Shown here: positions 42,035 through 51,015 of the stretch, in pieces | Layout: each line of letters begins with the position of its first letter | Position numbering within the stretch: position 1 is the first letter of the stretch | Assembly: GCF_045999315.1 (NCBI RefSeq) | Contig: NZ_CP174607.1 | Coordinates: forward strand, 3,596,001 to 3,660,000 | Length of the DNA stretch: 64,000 bases | From: Peredibacter sp045999315 | GTDB taxonomy: Bacteria; Bdellovibrionota; Bacteriovoracia; Bacteriovoracales; Bacteriovoracaceae | Direction of reading: 5' to 3' | Notes under the pieces: generated by a model | What the model was told of the DNA's origin: nothing | What the model saw: the letters and a program-made list of their open reading frames with translations, nothing else | The model's database searches: none | Made by a program: the position numbers and the translations under genes

Positions 42035-42439
42035 ATGAAAAAGATCATTCAATTTACGTTAGGTGCGACTCTTACAATTTCGGCCATTGGTGCGCAGGCC
42101 AATGATAATGCCGTCCGCGCGCTCATGACGACTTCAGCACCTACTATGTTTAGTGCTCTGGCAGTGAGCTGTTTAGACATCAGGACAACAGATGAGGCCC
42201 TTGGTTGCGGTATTGGTCTTCCGATTTTTGGCGCCATTTCCTCAACGACACTATCAGTGGTTCTTCTTCTTAAAGAAGACATTCAGCAGGTCGCACCGGA
42301 TGCTCATCACTTTCTGGCGGGTGAAACAATGACGGATTCACTCCAAGAAACAATCAATCAACTTCGGGAAGATGAGGAGCTTAAAGACCGCTCCGATGTA
42401 GATCTTTCTATTCTGATCATCGAACTTGTCGGTGTTTAA
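42035..42439 (+). CDS. small exported protein, paralogue B
   Basis: 134 residues. Signal peptide (about 1-22), an extra N-terminal segment with two Cys (SCLDIRTTDEALGCG), a hydrophobic stretch (PIFGAISSTTLSVVLLL), then the family core LKEDIQQVAPDAHHFLAGE-TMTDSLQETINQLRED, cited in part. More divergent from paralogues A and C than they are from each other. RBS GAAGGGC. Confidence 0.78.
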   Translation: MKKIIQFTLGATLTISAIGAQANDNAVRALMTTSAPTMFSALAVSCLDIRTTDEALGCGIGLPIFGAISSTTLSVVLLLKEDIQQVAPDAHHFLAGETMTDSLQETINQLREDEELKDRSDVDLSILIIELVGV

Positions 42440-42448
42440 GGAGGGGCC

Positions 42449-42847
42449 ATGAAAAATTCAATTCTCATTCTGGCAGGACTTATGATCATCGGAGGGGCCC
42501 GGGCTTCGATCATTATTCCTGAACCAGGTAAGGCCATCTCGGCCACGACCACTCTCCCGTCTGTGAATCCGAGTCTTCTTAAAGAGTGTGCTAATGCGAC
42601 TGAAGAATACAAGGCCAATTGTGTGGTTTATACGACAACTGGTGTTGCGCTTTCAGTTTCTTCTGTGGTCTTACTTAAAGAAGAGGCAAAACATGTAGGG
42701 CCTGATGTGTATGCCTATCTTGCAGGAGAAGAAATGACTCTTGCTTTGGGTGAGGTCCTTGAGAAGGTCCGTTCAGAGAGCGAAGAGCTGGCCCAGCTTT
42801 CAGACAAAGAACTATCGGCCGCTCTTATCCAGTCTCTTAGTCTTTAA
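42449..42847 (+). CDS. small exported protein, paralogue C
   Basis: 132 residues with signal peptide (about 1-20). Two Cys (KECAN, NCVVY) align in position with those of paralogue B, followed by a hydrophobic segment and the core LKEEAKHVGPDVYAYLAGE. A terminator follows the stop. RBS AGGAGGGG. Same family as A and B. Confidence 0.78.
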   Translation: MKNSILILAGLMIIGGARASIIIPEPGKAISATTTLPSVNPSLLKECANATEEYKANCVVYTTTGVALSVSSVVLLKEEAKHVGPDVYAYLAGEEMTLALGEVLEKVRSESEELAQLSDKELSAALIQSLSL

Positions 42848-42850
42848 TCA

Positions 42851-42884
42851 GTTCTGGTCCAATGGAAGGACCAGAACCTTTTAA
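42851..42884. terminator. terminator after the three-paralogue operon
   Basis: GTTCTGGTCC (42851-42860) pairs with GGACCAGAAC (42868-42877), followed by CTTTTAAT. The convergent small gene ends at 42881, so it may serve both. Confidence 0.8.
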
Positions 42885-42985
42885 TAGTAATTAATCGCCC
42901 CGACTACAATCAAAGCCGCGAGCACCACTGTTGATAGAATCTCAAAGTTCGAAAACTCTTTTCTAAAATCTCGCAAGCTTCTCAT
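42881..42985 (-). CDS. 34-residue single-helix membrane peptide
   Basis: ATG 42985 with AAGGGA five bases upstream; frame closes at TAA 42883-42881. The product has a basic N-terminus (MRSLRDFRKEFSNFE) and one hydrophobic helix (ILSTVVLAALIVVGAI). It lies between the operon terminator and the second mscL. Function unknown; too short for automatic calling. Confidence 0.6.
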   Translation of the reverse strand: MRSLRDFRKEFSNFEILSTVVLAALIVVGAINYY

Positions 42986-43068
42986 GTTCTTCCCTTAAAC
43001 GATGAAAATTTGCGATCATTATAGGGATTTTGAAAAACTTCGTTTGTTAAGATTTTAAGGGGATTTTT

Positions 43069-43368
43069 TTACCGCTTCGCTACCACTTCTTCTTTCATTA
43101 CTTTCTTGGCGAAGATAAACACGATCCAGGCCACGATAATAAAATCAATGCCTGCTCCAAGAACTTTTCCGTACATGATGCCGTTATAGCTTAGCTCATA
43201 AATACTGGCGACGCCGGCGGCCTTAAGTGCGGGCTGAAGAATGACTGGAGTAATGAGGTCGTTGACGAGGCTTGTTACAAGTAAATTTAATTTACCGCCA
43301 ATAATAACAGCGATGGCAAGTCCAACTACGCCGTACTGTTTTAAGAAACCAACAAATTCTCTGACCAT
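43069..43368 (-). CDS. mscL: second short MscL paralogue
   Basis: 99 residues, 70 of 99 identical to the copy at 39451 by my alignment. Pore helix GLAIAVIIGGKLNLLVTSLVND is conserved, as are the loop SYNGIMYGK and the Lys-rich end. RBS GGGAGGA. Both copies point the same way and bracket the DUF4105 operon on the plus strand. Possibly they open at different tension; that is inference. Confidence 0.88.
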   Translation of the reverse strand: MVREFVGFLKQYGVVGLAIAVIIGGKLNLLVTSLVNDLITPVILQPALKAAGVASIYELSYNGIMYGKVLGAGIDFIIVAWIVFIFAKKVMKEEVVAKR

Positions 43369-43420
43369 AAATCCTCCCAGTATTGTGTTCTACTAGGATG
43401 GCAAAGAAATTCTGCTTTGA

Positions 43421-44398
43421 CTATTTTAGGTGGGAGAAGAACTGCTTTAAGAGTTCCTGTGCGACTTCAGGAGGTGTGCCCTGATTATTTTTGATCTTAC
43501 TCTCAGAAGTCCTGATAGTTTTATGATCAATCACTTCCTGGAAACTTGATTTAAGACCTTCATGGATAAGCTGCCACATCCAATCCAGCCCCTGCTTCTC
43601 ACGCTTTTTCTGAATTTGAGCGGCCTCTTTTGAAAAATACTCTTCCATGGTCTTCTCGACTTCTGGTAGTCCTTTCTTTGTGACCGCTGAACAAGAAAGA
43701 ACCGGAGGAATCCAACCTTCATGACGAAGAATCTGAAGTGCTTGTTGATAATCGTGTTTCGCGCGAAGAATGATCTTCTCTTGATCATCGTCATCTTTTG
43801 TGACCACGACCATATCCACGACTTCTAGAATCCCACGCTTAATCCCTTGTAGATCATCTCCGGCACCAGGCTGAAGAAGCATCACAAAGAGGTCCACCAT
43901 CTGCGCAACAGTGGTTTCCGACTGGCCAACTCCTACAGTTTCAACCAACACGTAATCAAACCCAAAGGCCTCACACAGAAGAAGTGATTCACGAGTTCTG
44001 CGGGCCACACCACCCAGAGTTTCACCAGATGGACTTGGACGAATAAACGCCAAGGGATCAATCGCAAGTTCATTCATGCGGGTCTTGTCCCCCAGAATTG
44101 AACCTCCACTCACCTGAGAAGTGGGATCTACCGCGAGAACGGCAACGGTCTTTTTTTGAGATGTAAGCTGTTTTCCAAAGGCCTCAATGAAAGTCGATTT
44201 CCCTACTCCCGGAGTTCCGGAAATCCCTACACGCTTCGATTTACCAGTCAGAGGTAAAATCGTTTTTAAAAGTTCTTGAGCAAGTTTTTGATGATCAGGA
44301 TTATGAGATTCAACAAGCGTAATCGCTCGCGCAAGAATCGTTCGATCCTTGTTTTTAATCCCTTCCAGATAATCTTTTAGCTCAAGCTGTTTTCTCAT
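43421..44398 (-). CDS. meaB: methylmalonyl-CoA mutase-associated GTPase MeaB
   Basis: 325 residues (ArgK/MeaB family of G3E-like P-loop GTPases). Walker A GTPGVGKST (61-69), then VLAVDPTS, and LVETVGVGQSE, and VVTKDDDD are G-protein elements. It protects and reloads the B12 cofactor of methylmalonyl-CoA mutase. It overlaps mutB by four bases (ATGA), confirming the partnership. Confidence 0.94.
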   Translation of the reverse strand: MRKQLELKDYLEGIKNKDRTILARAITLVESHNPDHQKLAQELLKTILPLTGKSKRVGISGTPGVGKSTFIEAFGKQLTSQKKTVAVLAVDPTSQVSGGSILGDKTRMNELAIDPLAFIRPSPSGETLGGVARRTRESLLLCEAFGFDYVLVETVGVGQSETTVAQMVDLFVMLLQPGAGDDLQGIKRGILEVVDMVVVTKDDDDQEKIILRAKHDYQQALQILRHEGWIPPVLSCSAVTKKGLPEVEKTMEEYFSKEAAQIQKKREKQGLDWMWQLIHEGLKSSFQEVIDHKTIRTSESKIKNNQGTPPEVAQELLKQFFSHLK

Positions 44399-46530
44399 TT
44401 ATATCCTAGAGACTCATTTAGTTTTCTAACCAGATCACGGGCCGCATCGGCGATCACCGTACCTGGACCGAAAATTCCCGCCACACCCATTTGATAAAGC
44501 TTATCGTAATCTTGCGGAGGGATTACTCCACCGATCGTAACCAGAATATCTTCGCGGCCAAGTTTTTTAAGTTCTGCTTTAAGTTCCGGAACTAAAGTTA
44601 AGTGACCTGCAGCGAGTGAAGATACACCAATGATATGCACATCGTTTTCTACTGCTTGTTTCGCTGTCTCTTCCGGAGTTTGGAAAAGCGGACCTACGTC
44701 GACGTCAAACCCAAGATCAGCGAAAGCAGTTGAGATCACTTTCTGACCACGGTCGTGTCCATCTTGTCCCATCTTCGCGATAAGAACACGTGGACGACGT
44801 CCCTCGTTCTTTTGGAATTTTTCCATCAGAGTCTGGAGTTCTTTCACGTCGTATTTTCCTTGTTGGACTTCTTTTAAGTAAACACCTTGAATGGTTCTGA
44901 TCTCAGCTTGGTGACGGCCAAAAACTTTTTCCATTGCCATACTCATCTCGCCTACAGTGGCGTGAGCGCGAGCGGCCTCAACTGCTAGAGCAAGAAGGTT
45001 ACCAGTTCCGTTTTTGCAGGCCTCTGTCATGGCATTAAGTTTTTCTTGCACAAGAGCTTCATTACGTTCAGCTTTTAGTTTCTTTAAACGGGCAATCTGC
45101 GCTTCACGAACTTGTGAGTTCTCTACCTGAAGAATATTCGGAGTATCGTCTTTTTCACGCTTATAAAGATTCACACCTACGATTGGCTGAACTCCTGAAT
45201 CAATGCGCCCTTGTGTGCGAGCGGCCGCCTCTTCGATGCGCATCTTTGGAATGCCCTTAGCAATCGCGTGAGACATACCACCGAGAGATTCGATCTCTTC
45301 GATGTGGGCCCAAGCTTTCTGGGCCAGTTCCTGAGTAAGAGATTCCACGAAATAACTTCCGCCCCATGGATCAATCACATCACAGGTATCAGTCTCAGTC
45401 TGAATGAAAAGCTGTGTGTTACGAGCGATACGGGCCGAGAATTCACTTGGAAGCGCAAGGGCCTCATCCAGTGAGTTGGTATGTAAGCTTTGAGTGTGGC
45501 CGTGAGTCGCGGCCAGGGCCTCAATACCAGTTCTTGTCACGTTATTGAATACGTCTTGAGCAGTTAAGCTCCAACCAGAAGTTTGAGAGTGAGTTCGGAG
45601 GGCCAGAGATTTTTGGTTCTTCGGTTTAAAGTCCGAAACAATCTTACTCCAAAGAAGGCGACCAGCACGCATCTTGGCCACTTCCATAAAGTAGTTCATA
45701 CCAATCGCCCAGAAGAACGACAGACGAGGAGCAAACTGATCCACATCAATTCCGGCCTTCACACCAGTGCGAAGGTACTCTAGACCATCGGCCAGAGTAT
45801 AACCAAGTTCAATATCTGCAGTCGCACCAGCTTCCTGCATGTGATAACCCGAAATAGAAATCGAGTTAAACTTCGGCATGTTTTTCGAAGTGTAGCTAAA
45901 AATATCGGCGATGATTCTCATTGAAGGCTCAGGTGGATAAATATAAGTATTTCTCACCATGAATTCTTTTAAGATATCGTTCTGAATCGTACCAGTGAGC
46001 TGCTCTGGTTTCACACCTTGCTCTTCTCCCGCCACGATGAACAACGCAAGAATTGGAATCACAGCTCCATTCATGGTCATTGATACCGACATCTGATCAA
46101 GAGGAATGCCCTTAAATAGAATGCGCATATCTAGAATGGAATCAATCGCCACACCGGCCATCCCCACGTCACCCTTCACACGAGGGTGATCTGAGTCATA
46201 ACCACGGTGAGTGGCAAGATCGAAAGCAATCGAAAGACCCTTTTGACCTTTGGTTAAGTTATCACGATAGAAGCGGTTTGATTCTTCGGCGGTCGAAAAT
46301 CCCGCGTACTGACGGATGGTCCACGGACGAACTGAATACATCGAAGCATATGGGCCACGCAGAAATGGTTTATTGCCGGGAAGAGTATTCATGAGTTTCT
46401 TAAACTTCACGTCCTTCTCAGTATAAGCACTCTTAAGCGCGATGCCTTCCGGCATCACCGTGATCTTCTTAGGTGCCGGTTCAGATAGTTTTGGGGTCTT
46501 CCAAGGAATTTTGCTGAAGTCAGTTGTCAT
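44395..46530 (-). CDS. mutB: methylmalonyl-CoA mutase, large catalytic subunit
   Basis: 711 residues. An N-terminal TIM barrel that binds the CoA ester (RPWTIRQYAGFSTAEESNRFY, DLATHRGYDSDHPRVKGDVG, in parts) is followed by a C-terminal cobalamin domain with the DxHxxG motif DGHDRG (590-595). It interconverts methylmalonyl-CoA and succinyl-CoA using adenosylcobalamin. The start is four bases after mutA, and the end overlaps meaB. No epimerase or carboxylase gene is in the window. Confidence 0.96.
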   Translation of the reverse strand: MTTDFSKIPWKTPKLSEPAPKKITVMPEGIALKSAYTEKDVKFKKLMNTLPGNKPFLRGPYASMYSVRPWTIRQYAGFSTAEESNRFYRDNLTKGQKGLSIAFDLATHRGYDSDHPRVKGDVGMAGVAIDSILDMRILFKGIPLDQMSVSMTMNGAVIPILALFIVAGEEQGVKPEQLTGTIQNDILKEFMVRNTYIYPPEPSMRIIADIFSYTSKNMPKFNSISISGYHMQEAGATADIELGYTLADGLEYLRTGVKAGIDVDQFAPRLSFFWAIGMNYFMEVAKMRAGRLLWSKIVSDFKPKNQKSLALRTHSQTSGWSLTAQDVFNNVTRTGIEALAATHGHTQSLHTNSLDEALALPSEFSARIARNTQLFIQTETDTCDVIDPWGGSYFVESLTQELAQKAWAHIEEIESLGGMSHAIAKGIPKMRIEEAAARTQGRIDSGVQPIVGVNLYKREKDDTPNILQVENSQVREAQIARLKKLKAERNEALVQEKLNAMTEACKNGTGNLLALAVEAARAHATVGEMSMAMEKVFGRHQAEIRTIQGVYLKEVQQGKYDVKELQTLMEKFQKNEGRRPRVLIAKMGQDGHDRGQKVISTAFADLGFDVDVGPLFQTPEETAKQAVENDVHIIGVSSLAAGHLTLVPELKAELKKLGREDILVTIGGVIPPQDYDKLYQMGVAGIFGPGTVIADAARDLVRKLNESLGYK

Positions 46531-46533
46531 GGG

Positions 46534-48084
46534 TTACCTCCCCTCATACTTTGAGGCCAGATTTTGGAGAACCTCATAAACGTTTTGGCCGGCGAAGAGA
46601 TTATTGAATCCCGCCATCTCAAATTTTCCAGCGATATATTTGTGTTGAGCTTTAACAGCGCTCACAGCATCTGCAATTGTTGGATACTGATCATCTAGAG
46701 CACACAGAACAATAATGTCTTCTTTTCTCTCTGAAAGAGTCTTTTTGAAGTTAACAAGATCAAGCTCAGAGTGACCTGGCTCATGAACCGTCAGACCTAA
46801 AAGTTCAAAGTAGTTTTTTACGAAGTTTAAACGAGCATTAAGCGCACCGTACTCTCCGAAAAGCGCCACATACACCGTTGGTTTTTGTTTAACATTTTCC
46901 ATTGAAAGACGAAGTTCTTCAAAGATGCGGGCCACACGGAAGAGCGTTGGCCTTTTTAGTTTCAGTTTTAAGTGTTCTTTTACGTCTGGGAAATCATTCA
47001 TTCCTGACATCACATGACGGCGAGTCTTCACCATATCCAGACGTTTTTCACGAACAACGGCCGTTTCTTTTTCAAGATAAGAATTAAGCTCACTCTCATT
47101 CATCACCACCATGGTCTGCATCAGCTTCCATGCCTCTTCAGCAAGTGAGCTAGTTAAACTTTCCAAATGATAACTTCCAAACGCAGCGTCTTCCACCACT
47201 CCCAGCATGCTCTCTAATGCGAGAACATGAGATGTGTTGCGGGCCATACGACGAGAACGCTCAACGTGTTCCATGTCAGGCGCGCCTTCTGTTTCAAGTT
47301 CAATCAAAGAATTGTAACCAGCAGACTGAACATGATCAGCACCACCGATGTAGGCCGATGCAACCGCCGTTTCATTACGAAGCATGTTTGAGTAACGCTC
47401 AAACAGCGTCCACTCTCTCATGGAAGTCAGTCCCACGATGTTAAGTTTCATTTTCTTCCCAGACTCTTCCAGGATTTTGTAAGCAAGAAGTTTAGCGGCA
47501 CGGATCTTCGCGATGTTGTGGAAGAACTGAGAATCCACATAGACACCTAAGTAAACTTCAGATTGTGTACCCAGATTTTTAATAAAGTTAGTCGCAAGAA
47601 GTGCTAATTCCTGAACGGAGTGCCCTCCCAGATCATGGGCCTTCTGTCCTGAAATGATATTTGAAACCACTTTAAAGGCAGTACTTGAATAATTCCCACC
47701 AAGAATAAACACTTCAAGCTCTTTAGGAGAGGCAAATTTTGTCAGCGTGCTCTCAATTAATTTCCATTTAGTCTCATTCAAATCTGGACCAGAGAAGAAG
47801 AAATTTCTTACACCCTGTCCGAGGTCCTCAGTCAGGGCCTTTTCAATTTCATTCTGATCGAGATGAACATAAGTTGTTGAGGCCTTCTTCCAATTTTCAT
47901 TGGCATTCAAATGGACCTGAGATTTAGTCTCTAGGGAAAGCGTGGGCCAGGTCGCACCTGTAATAAGCTTTTTTGAGGCCTTATTCCCCACTTCTGTCAG
48001 CTTCAGCTCCGCTTTTAGGGCATTTTCCCACTGTTCTCGTTGGGTATTAAAATCACTCTCAAAAAAACTTGTTAAGGAACTCAC
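46534..48084 (-). CDS. mutA: methylmalonyl-CoA mutase, small subunit
   Basis: 516 residues, somewhat shorter than MutA of other bacteria. Barrel and cobalamin-like folds are present, but the DxHxxG motif is absent, as expected for the non-catalytic partner of the heterodimer. First gene of the mutA-mutB-meaB operon. It is divergent from the HD-domain gene at 48189; the 104-base space shows no cobalamin riboswitch pattern. Confidence 0.9.
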   Translation of the reverse strand: MSSLTSFFESDFNTQREQWENALKAELKLTEVGNKASKKLITGATWPTLSLETKSQVHLNANENWKKASTTYVHLDQNEIEKALTEDLGQGVRNFFFSGPDLNETKWKLIESTLTKFASPKELEVFILGGNYSSTAFKVVSNIISGQKAHDLGGHSVQELALLATNFIKNLGTQSEVYLGVYVDSQFFHNIAKIRAAKLLAYKILEESGKKMKLNIVGLTSMREWTLFERYSNMLRNETAVASAYIGGADHVQSAGYNSLIELETEGAPDMEHVERSRRMARNTSHVLALESMLGVVEDAAFGSYHLESLTSSLAEEAWKLMQTMVVMNESELNSYLEKETAVVREKRLDMVKTRRHVMSGMNDFPDVKEHLKLKLKRPTLFRVARIFEELRLSMENVKQKPTVYVALFGEYGALNARLNFVKNYFELLGLTVHEPGHSELDLVNFKKTLSERKEDIIVLCALDDQYPTIADAVSAVKAQHKYIAGKFEMAGFNNLFAGQNVYEVLQNLASKYEGR

Positions 48085-48188
48085 AATAGACTCCGGGGCA
48101 TAAAAAATCTTAGATGATTTATCCTAACAAAAAATTGAGTAAAAATCCCTCTCAGATTAAACTATAGACACCCCAACGGAGGCCTTTT

Positions 48189-49517
48189 TTGAGTCTAACG
48201 CTTTTAGTAGAACACAATCCCATGATTGAGAGCTGTTACATGCTCAATTTATCCACATGGCTGGGGTTGGAAATCCTTCCTAAGAAGAAGGCCGAGTTCG
48301 CAGTTAAATATCTTGAAACTGATAGTCAAAATATCAAATTGATCATTGTTCGCGCCACGATCGAGAAAGAGCCTTCGGCCGCAATCATGATTGATTACGT
48401 AAAGAAGAAGGGCCTCAACATCCCGGTTATCGTAATTGGCCCCGGGAAAGAGATCCCGGGAAGTGCCGCCCACGTTCCAAATTCCCTTCAGCTTAAAATT
48501 CTGATTCAAAGCTCCGCAAGAGCACTCAATATTACGGCCAAGGACATGTCGGCCAAGGTGGTTCCGGACTACTTTCCGATTCCTATTACTTATTTCAAAG
48601 TCATTAAGCGCTCGGTGTGTAAGGTCTACTCTCAGGACATTGATGATGCGACTAAATACAACCTTCGTATTGAAAAGATGTCGGAGTTTGAAGAATCCTA
48701 TATCCAGAACATGATTCAAGAAGGGATGACCCATTTGTATGTGGATAAAATGGACCGTCTGGAATTCGTAAACAACGTGACTTCTGAGCTGATGACCATG
48801 CTTGAAACCATGGATCTTTCTCCGGAAGAAGAACTTTCAGTTCAAGATAAGAGCATGGAACTTCTCTCGAAGAAACTCCTCACCATTGGAGTTAACGAAG
48901 AGACAATTAAGCTGGCCCGTAAAAACATCGACAGCATGAAGAAGACCGTTCAGAAAAACCCGAAGCTCTCAAAACTTCTGGAACGTCTCCTAAGCAACAA
49001 GTCTTCTTACCTCTTTAAACATACTCAGATTCTGACCTATATTGGCCTTCATATCATTAAGCACATTGATTGGGGAAATGCGGAACAAGAAGAGAAAATG
49101 AGCTTCATCGCCTTCTTCCACGATATTGTGCTGGAGACAGATAATCAGGCCCAAATTAAATCCAACCTGGAACTCAAGAAGGCAAACTTCCCTCTTCCAG
49201 AAAGACTTCTGGTCGAAAAACACGCTCAGATGGCGGCGGAGTTTGTTTCAAAATTCCCTCACGCTCCGATGGGTGCGGACCAACTAATTCGTCAGCATCA
49301 TGGAACTCTGAACGGAGTGGGATTCTCAGAACACTATGGGAACAACATCTCTCCACTCTCAGTGGTTTTCATTGTGGCAGAGGAATTCACCCGAATTATT
49401 ATGAAGCGTGAAAATGGCCCATTTGATCGTGAAGAAATGATTCAGGAACTCAAATCTGAGTTCCCGACCACAAGATTTCAAAAAGTAATTGATATTCTAC
49501 AGAACGTGACGTTTTAA
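48189..49517 (+). CDS. degenerate receiver + HD-GYP-like regulatory protein
   Basis: 442 residues starting at TTG 48189, six bases after GGAGG (48178-48182), a clear start. Residues 1-120 look like a receiver domain, but the phospho-accepting Asp is replaced (R55 in LIIVRATI). A linker with an FPIPITYFKVIK module follows. HD residues are seen at H278, H311-D312 and H345, then HHGTLNGVGF (370-379) in place of HHERxDGxGYP. It may bind or hydrolyse cyclic di-nucleotides, or act as a scaffold if inactive. Confidence 0.78.
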   Translation: MSLTLLVEHNPMIESCYMLNLSTWLGLEILPKKKAEFAVKYLETDSQNIKLIIVRATIEKEPSAAIMIDYVKKKGLNIPVIVIGPGKEIPGSAAHVPNSLQLKILIQSSARALNITAKDMSAKVVPDYFPIPITYFKVIKRSVCKVYSQDIDDATKYNLRIEKMSEFEESYIQNMIQEGMTHLYVDKMDRLEFVNNVTSELMTMLETMDLSPEEELSVQDKSMELLSKKLLTIGVNEETIKLARKNIDSMKKTVQKNPKLSKLLERLLSNKSSYLFKHTQILTYIGLHIIKHIDWGNAEQEEKMSFIAFFHDIVLETDNQAQIKSNLELKKANFPLPERLLVEKHAQMAAEFVSKFPHAPMGADQLIRQHHGTLNGVGFSEHYGNNISPLSVVFIVAEEFTRIIMKRENGPFDREEMIQELKSEFPTTRFQKVIDILQNVTF

Positions 49518-50308
49518 GTTAAAGCAGCAATGTAAGAGACCCAAGCGTCGCAGTTTTCTGCGTCTTCTGCCGGTTTAAATTCGCCATTACCGCCGCCGTC
49601 TTCATCGTCCCCTTCCCAGTATGCAACGGTCTTAGAAAACCCGGCTTCAATCAGAAGATCACGTAGCTCCGGCATCATCCACATACGCCAGTGATAGGTG
49701 AAAACGTTCTCGTGTTTTTTACCTTTGGCGTCTTTAAAGTGAATGGCAAAAGTACAGTCGTGAGTCAGAGGATTGAAGTGCTGACATTCCCAATGATAAG
49801 TAAGACCTTTTAGTTTCTTTACATCTGTCACAAGCTTCTGGCTTTCAGGGCCTGCAAAGATATCCAGGAAGAACACGCCTTGTTTATTAAGAGATTTACG
49901 AACTGACTTGAAGTATTTCAAAAGGTCTTTACGAGACTTAAAAATAAAATAAGAGAAGTTGAAAGCACAAATAACATCTGTCTTAGGAGCAGAAGTCTTA
50001 AGTACGTTTTGCTCCAGATATTTCATGCGAGCTTGTTGCGGCTTTGTCAGTTTGCTGTAGTGACGAATCTTACCCATCTTAATTGGCTCTGGATCAAGAT
50101 CCACACCAAAGGCCTCACATTGCTTGTCCTGCTCGACCCACTTACAAGAAATGGCACCAGTTCCACAGAAATCCTCTCTCATAGTGTAAGGCGAATGACC
50201 ATAGAAGCGCTTGAATTCATCATGCATGAAAGACACTTCGCTTTCAGGATTTTGAACGGCACGTTCATAGAAGTCATACTTTTGTTCGAGAGTGAGGGTC
50301 GATTTCAC
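49514..50308 (-). CDS. class I SAM-dependent methyltransferase
   Basis: 264 residues. Motif I DFCGTGAISCKWV, acidic loop GVDLDPEPI, and the strand LDIFAGP are visible. The C-terminal part has an acidic GDDEDGGGNGEF stretch. Substrate unknown. Its start overlaps the membrane-protein gene upstream (ATGA), putting it last in the prc operon. Confidence 0.85.
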   Translation of the reverse strand: MKSTLTLEQKYDFYERAVQNPESEVSFMHDEFKRFYGHSPYTMREDFCGTGAISCKWVEQDKQCEAFGVDLDPEPIKMGKIRHYSKLTKPQQARMKYLEQNVLKTSAPKTDVICAFNFSYFIFKSRKDLLKYFKSVRKSLNKQGVFFLDIFAGPESQKLVTDVKKLKGLTYHWECQHFNPLTHDCTFAIHFKDAKGKKHENVFTYHWRMWMMPELRDLLIEAGFSKTVAYWEGDDEDGGGNGEFKPAEDAENCDAWVSYIAALT

Positions 50309-51015
50309 TTAAGTTCCTTTTCGTTTTCTAAAAATACCCTTAATGGGTGCTTATTATTGATCAGTCCGTTTAATAATTGTTTTATTGCCTTCTTCTTACC
50401 AAGTTCAATGTCCCAGATAAGTTCACCAGTCGCTCCATCCGGAGTGAGAATGACCAAAACCTCGCGGTTATTGACCGTTCGTTTCTCTACCCCTGTGATG
50501 TCTTTCCATTTTACATAGACCCGTGTGACAAGTTCTTTCGAACCATGCTCCAGGACCTTTTTCACGGTCTTCAAACCATCAAATGTGACCTCAAAATAAT
50601 AATCTGAAACTCGGGTAAATTTGAAGAATAATGGTGTTAAAAGTGCAAGGATAACGGGGTTTCTCACCAGAAATTCCAAATACTGCGTAAATTCCCGAAG
50701 CACTCCTCCAAAAAGACCCATGGTGTTCTCATCTAAAAGCTGAATCTCGGCCAGATAGGCCTTATAGGGTGTGCTTACTTGCAGGCCAATCAACACCAGA
50801 ACAAAAGGGACCCAACCAAAACTCCGGACCCGCTTATCAAAGACCCAGGTTTGAGTCATGACTTCCACTTTTTCTCTTTCAGATAAAAGCTGAAGCCTCT
50901 CGACTCTCGGATCGGGATCTTTTTTTAAAACTGTTTTTTTAGGAGGTTTGGGAGAAGAAGAGCTCCCCTCATCGGGGAGCTCGGAGATTTTAAACTTTTT
51001 ATCAAGGTCAGACAT
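50305..51015 (-). CDS. membrane protein, possibly PH-like domain
   Basis: 236 residues. A charged N-terminal 60, two hydrophobic helices (about 68-85 and 115-130), then a soluble domain of strands (VTFDGLKTVKKVLEHGSKE) that resembles bacterial PH-like domains. Starts within the stop of prc (TAATG). No family is recognised with confidence. Confidence 0.65.
   Translation of the reverse strand: MSDLDKKFKISELPDEGSSSSPKPPKKTVLKKDPDPRVERLQLLSEREKVEVMTQTWVFDKRVRSFGWVPFVLVLIGLQVSTPYKAYLAEIQLLDENTMGLFGGVLREFTQYLEFLVRNPVILALLTPLFFKFTRVSDYYFEVTFDGLKTVKKVLEHGSKELVTRVYVKWKDITGVEKRTVNNREVLVILTPDGATGELIWDIELGKKKAIKQLLNGLINNKHPLRVFLENEKELK

Noticed and set aside
48085..48188. Cobalamin riboswitch before the methylmalonyl-CoA mutase operon
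   Set aside because: Only 104 bases are available and no B12-box-like sequence was found on the relevant strand.
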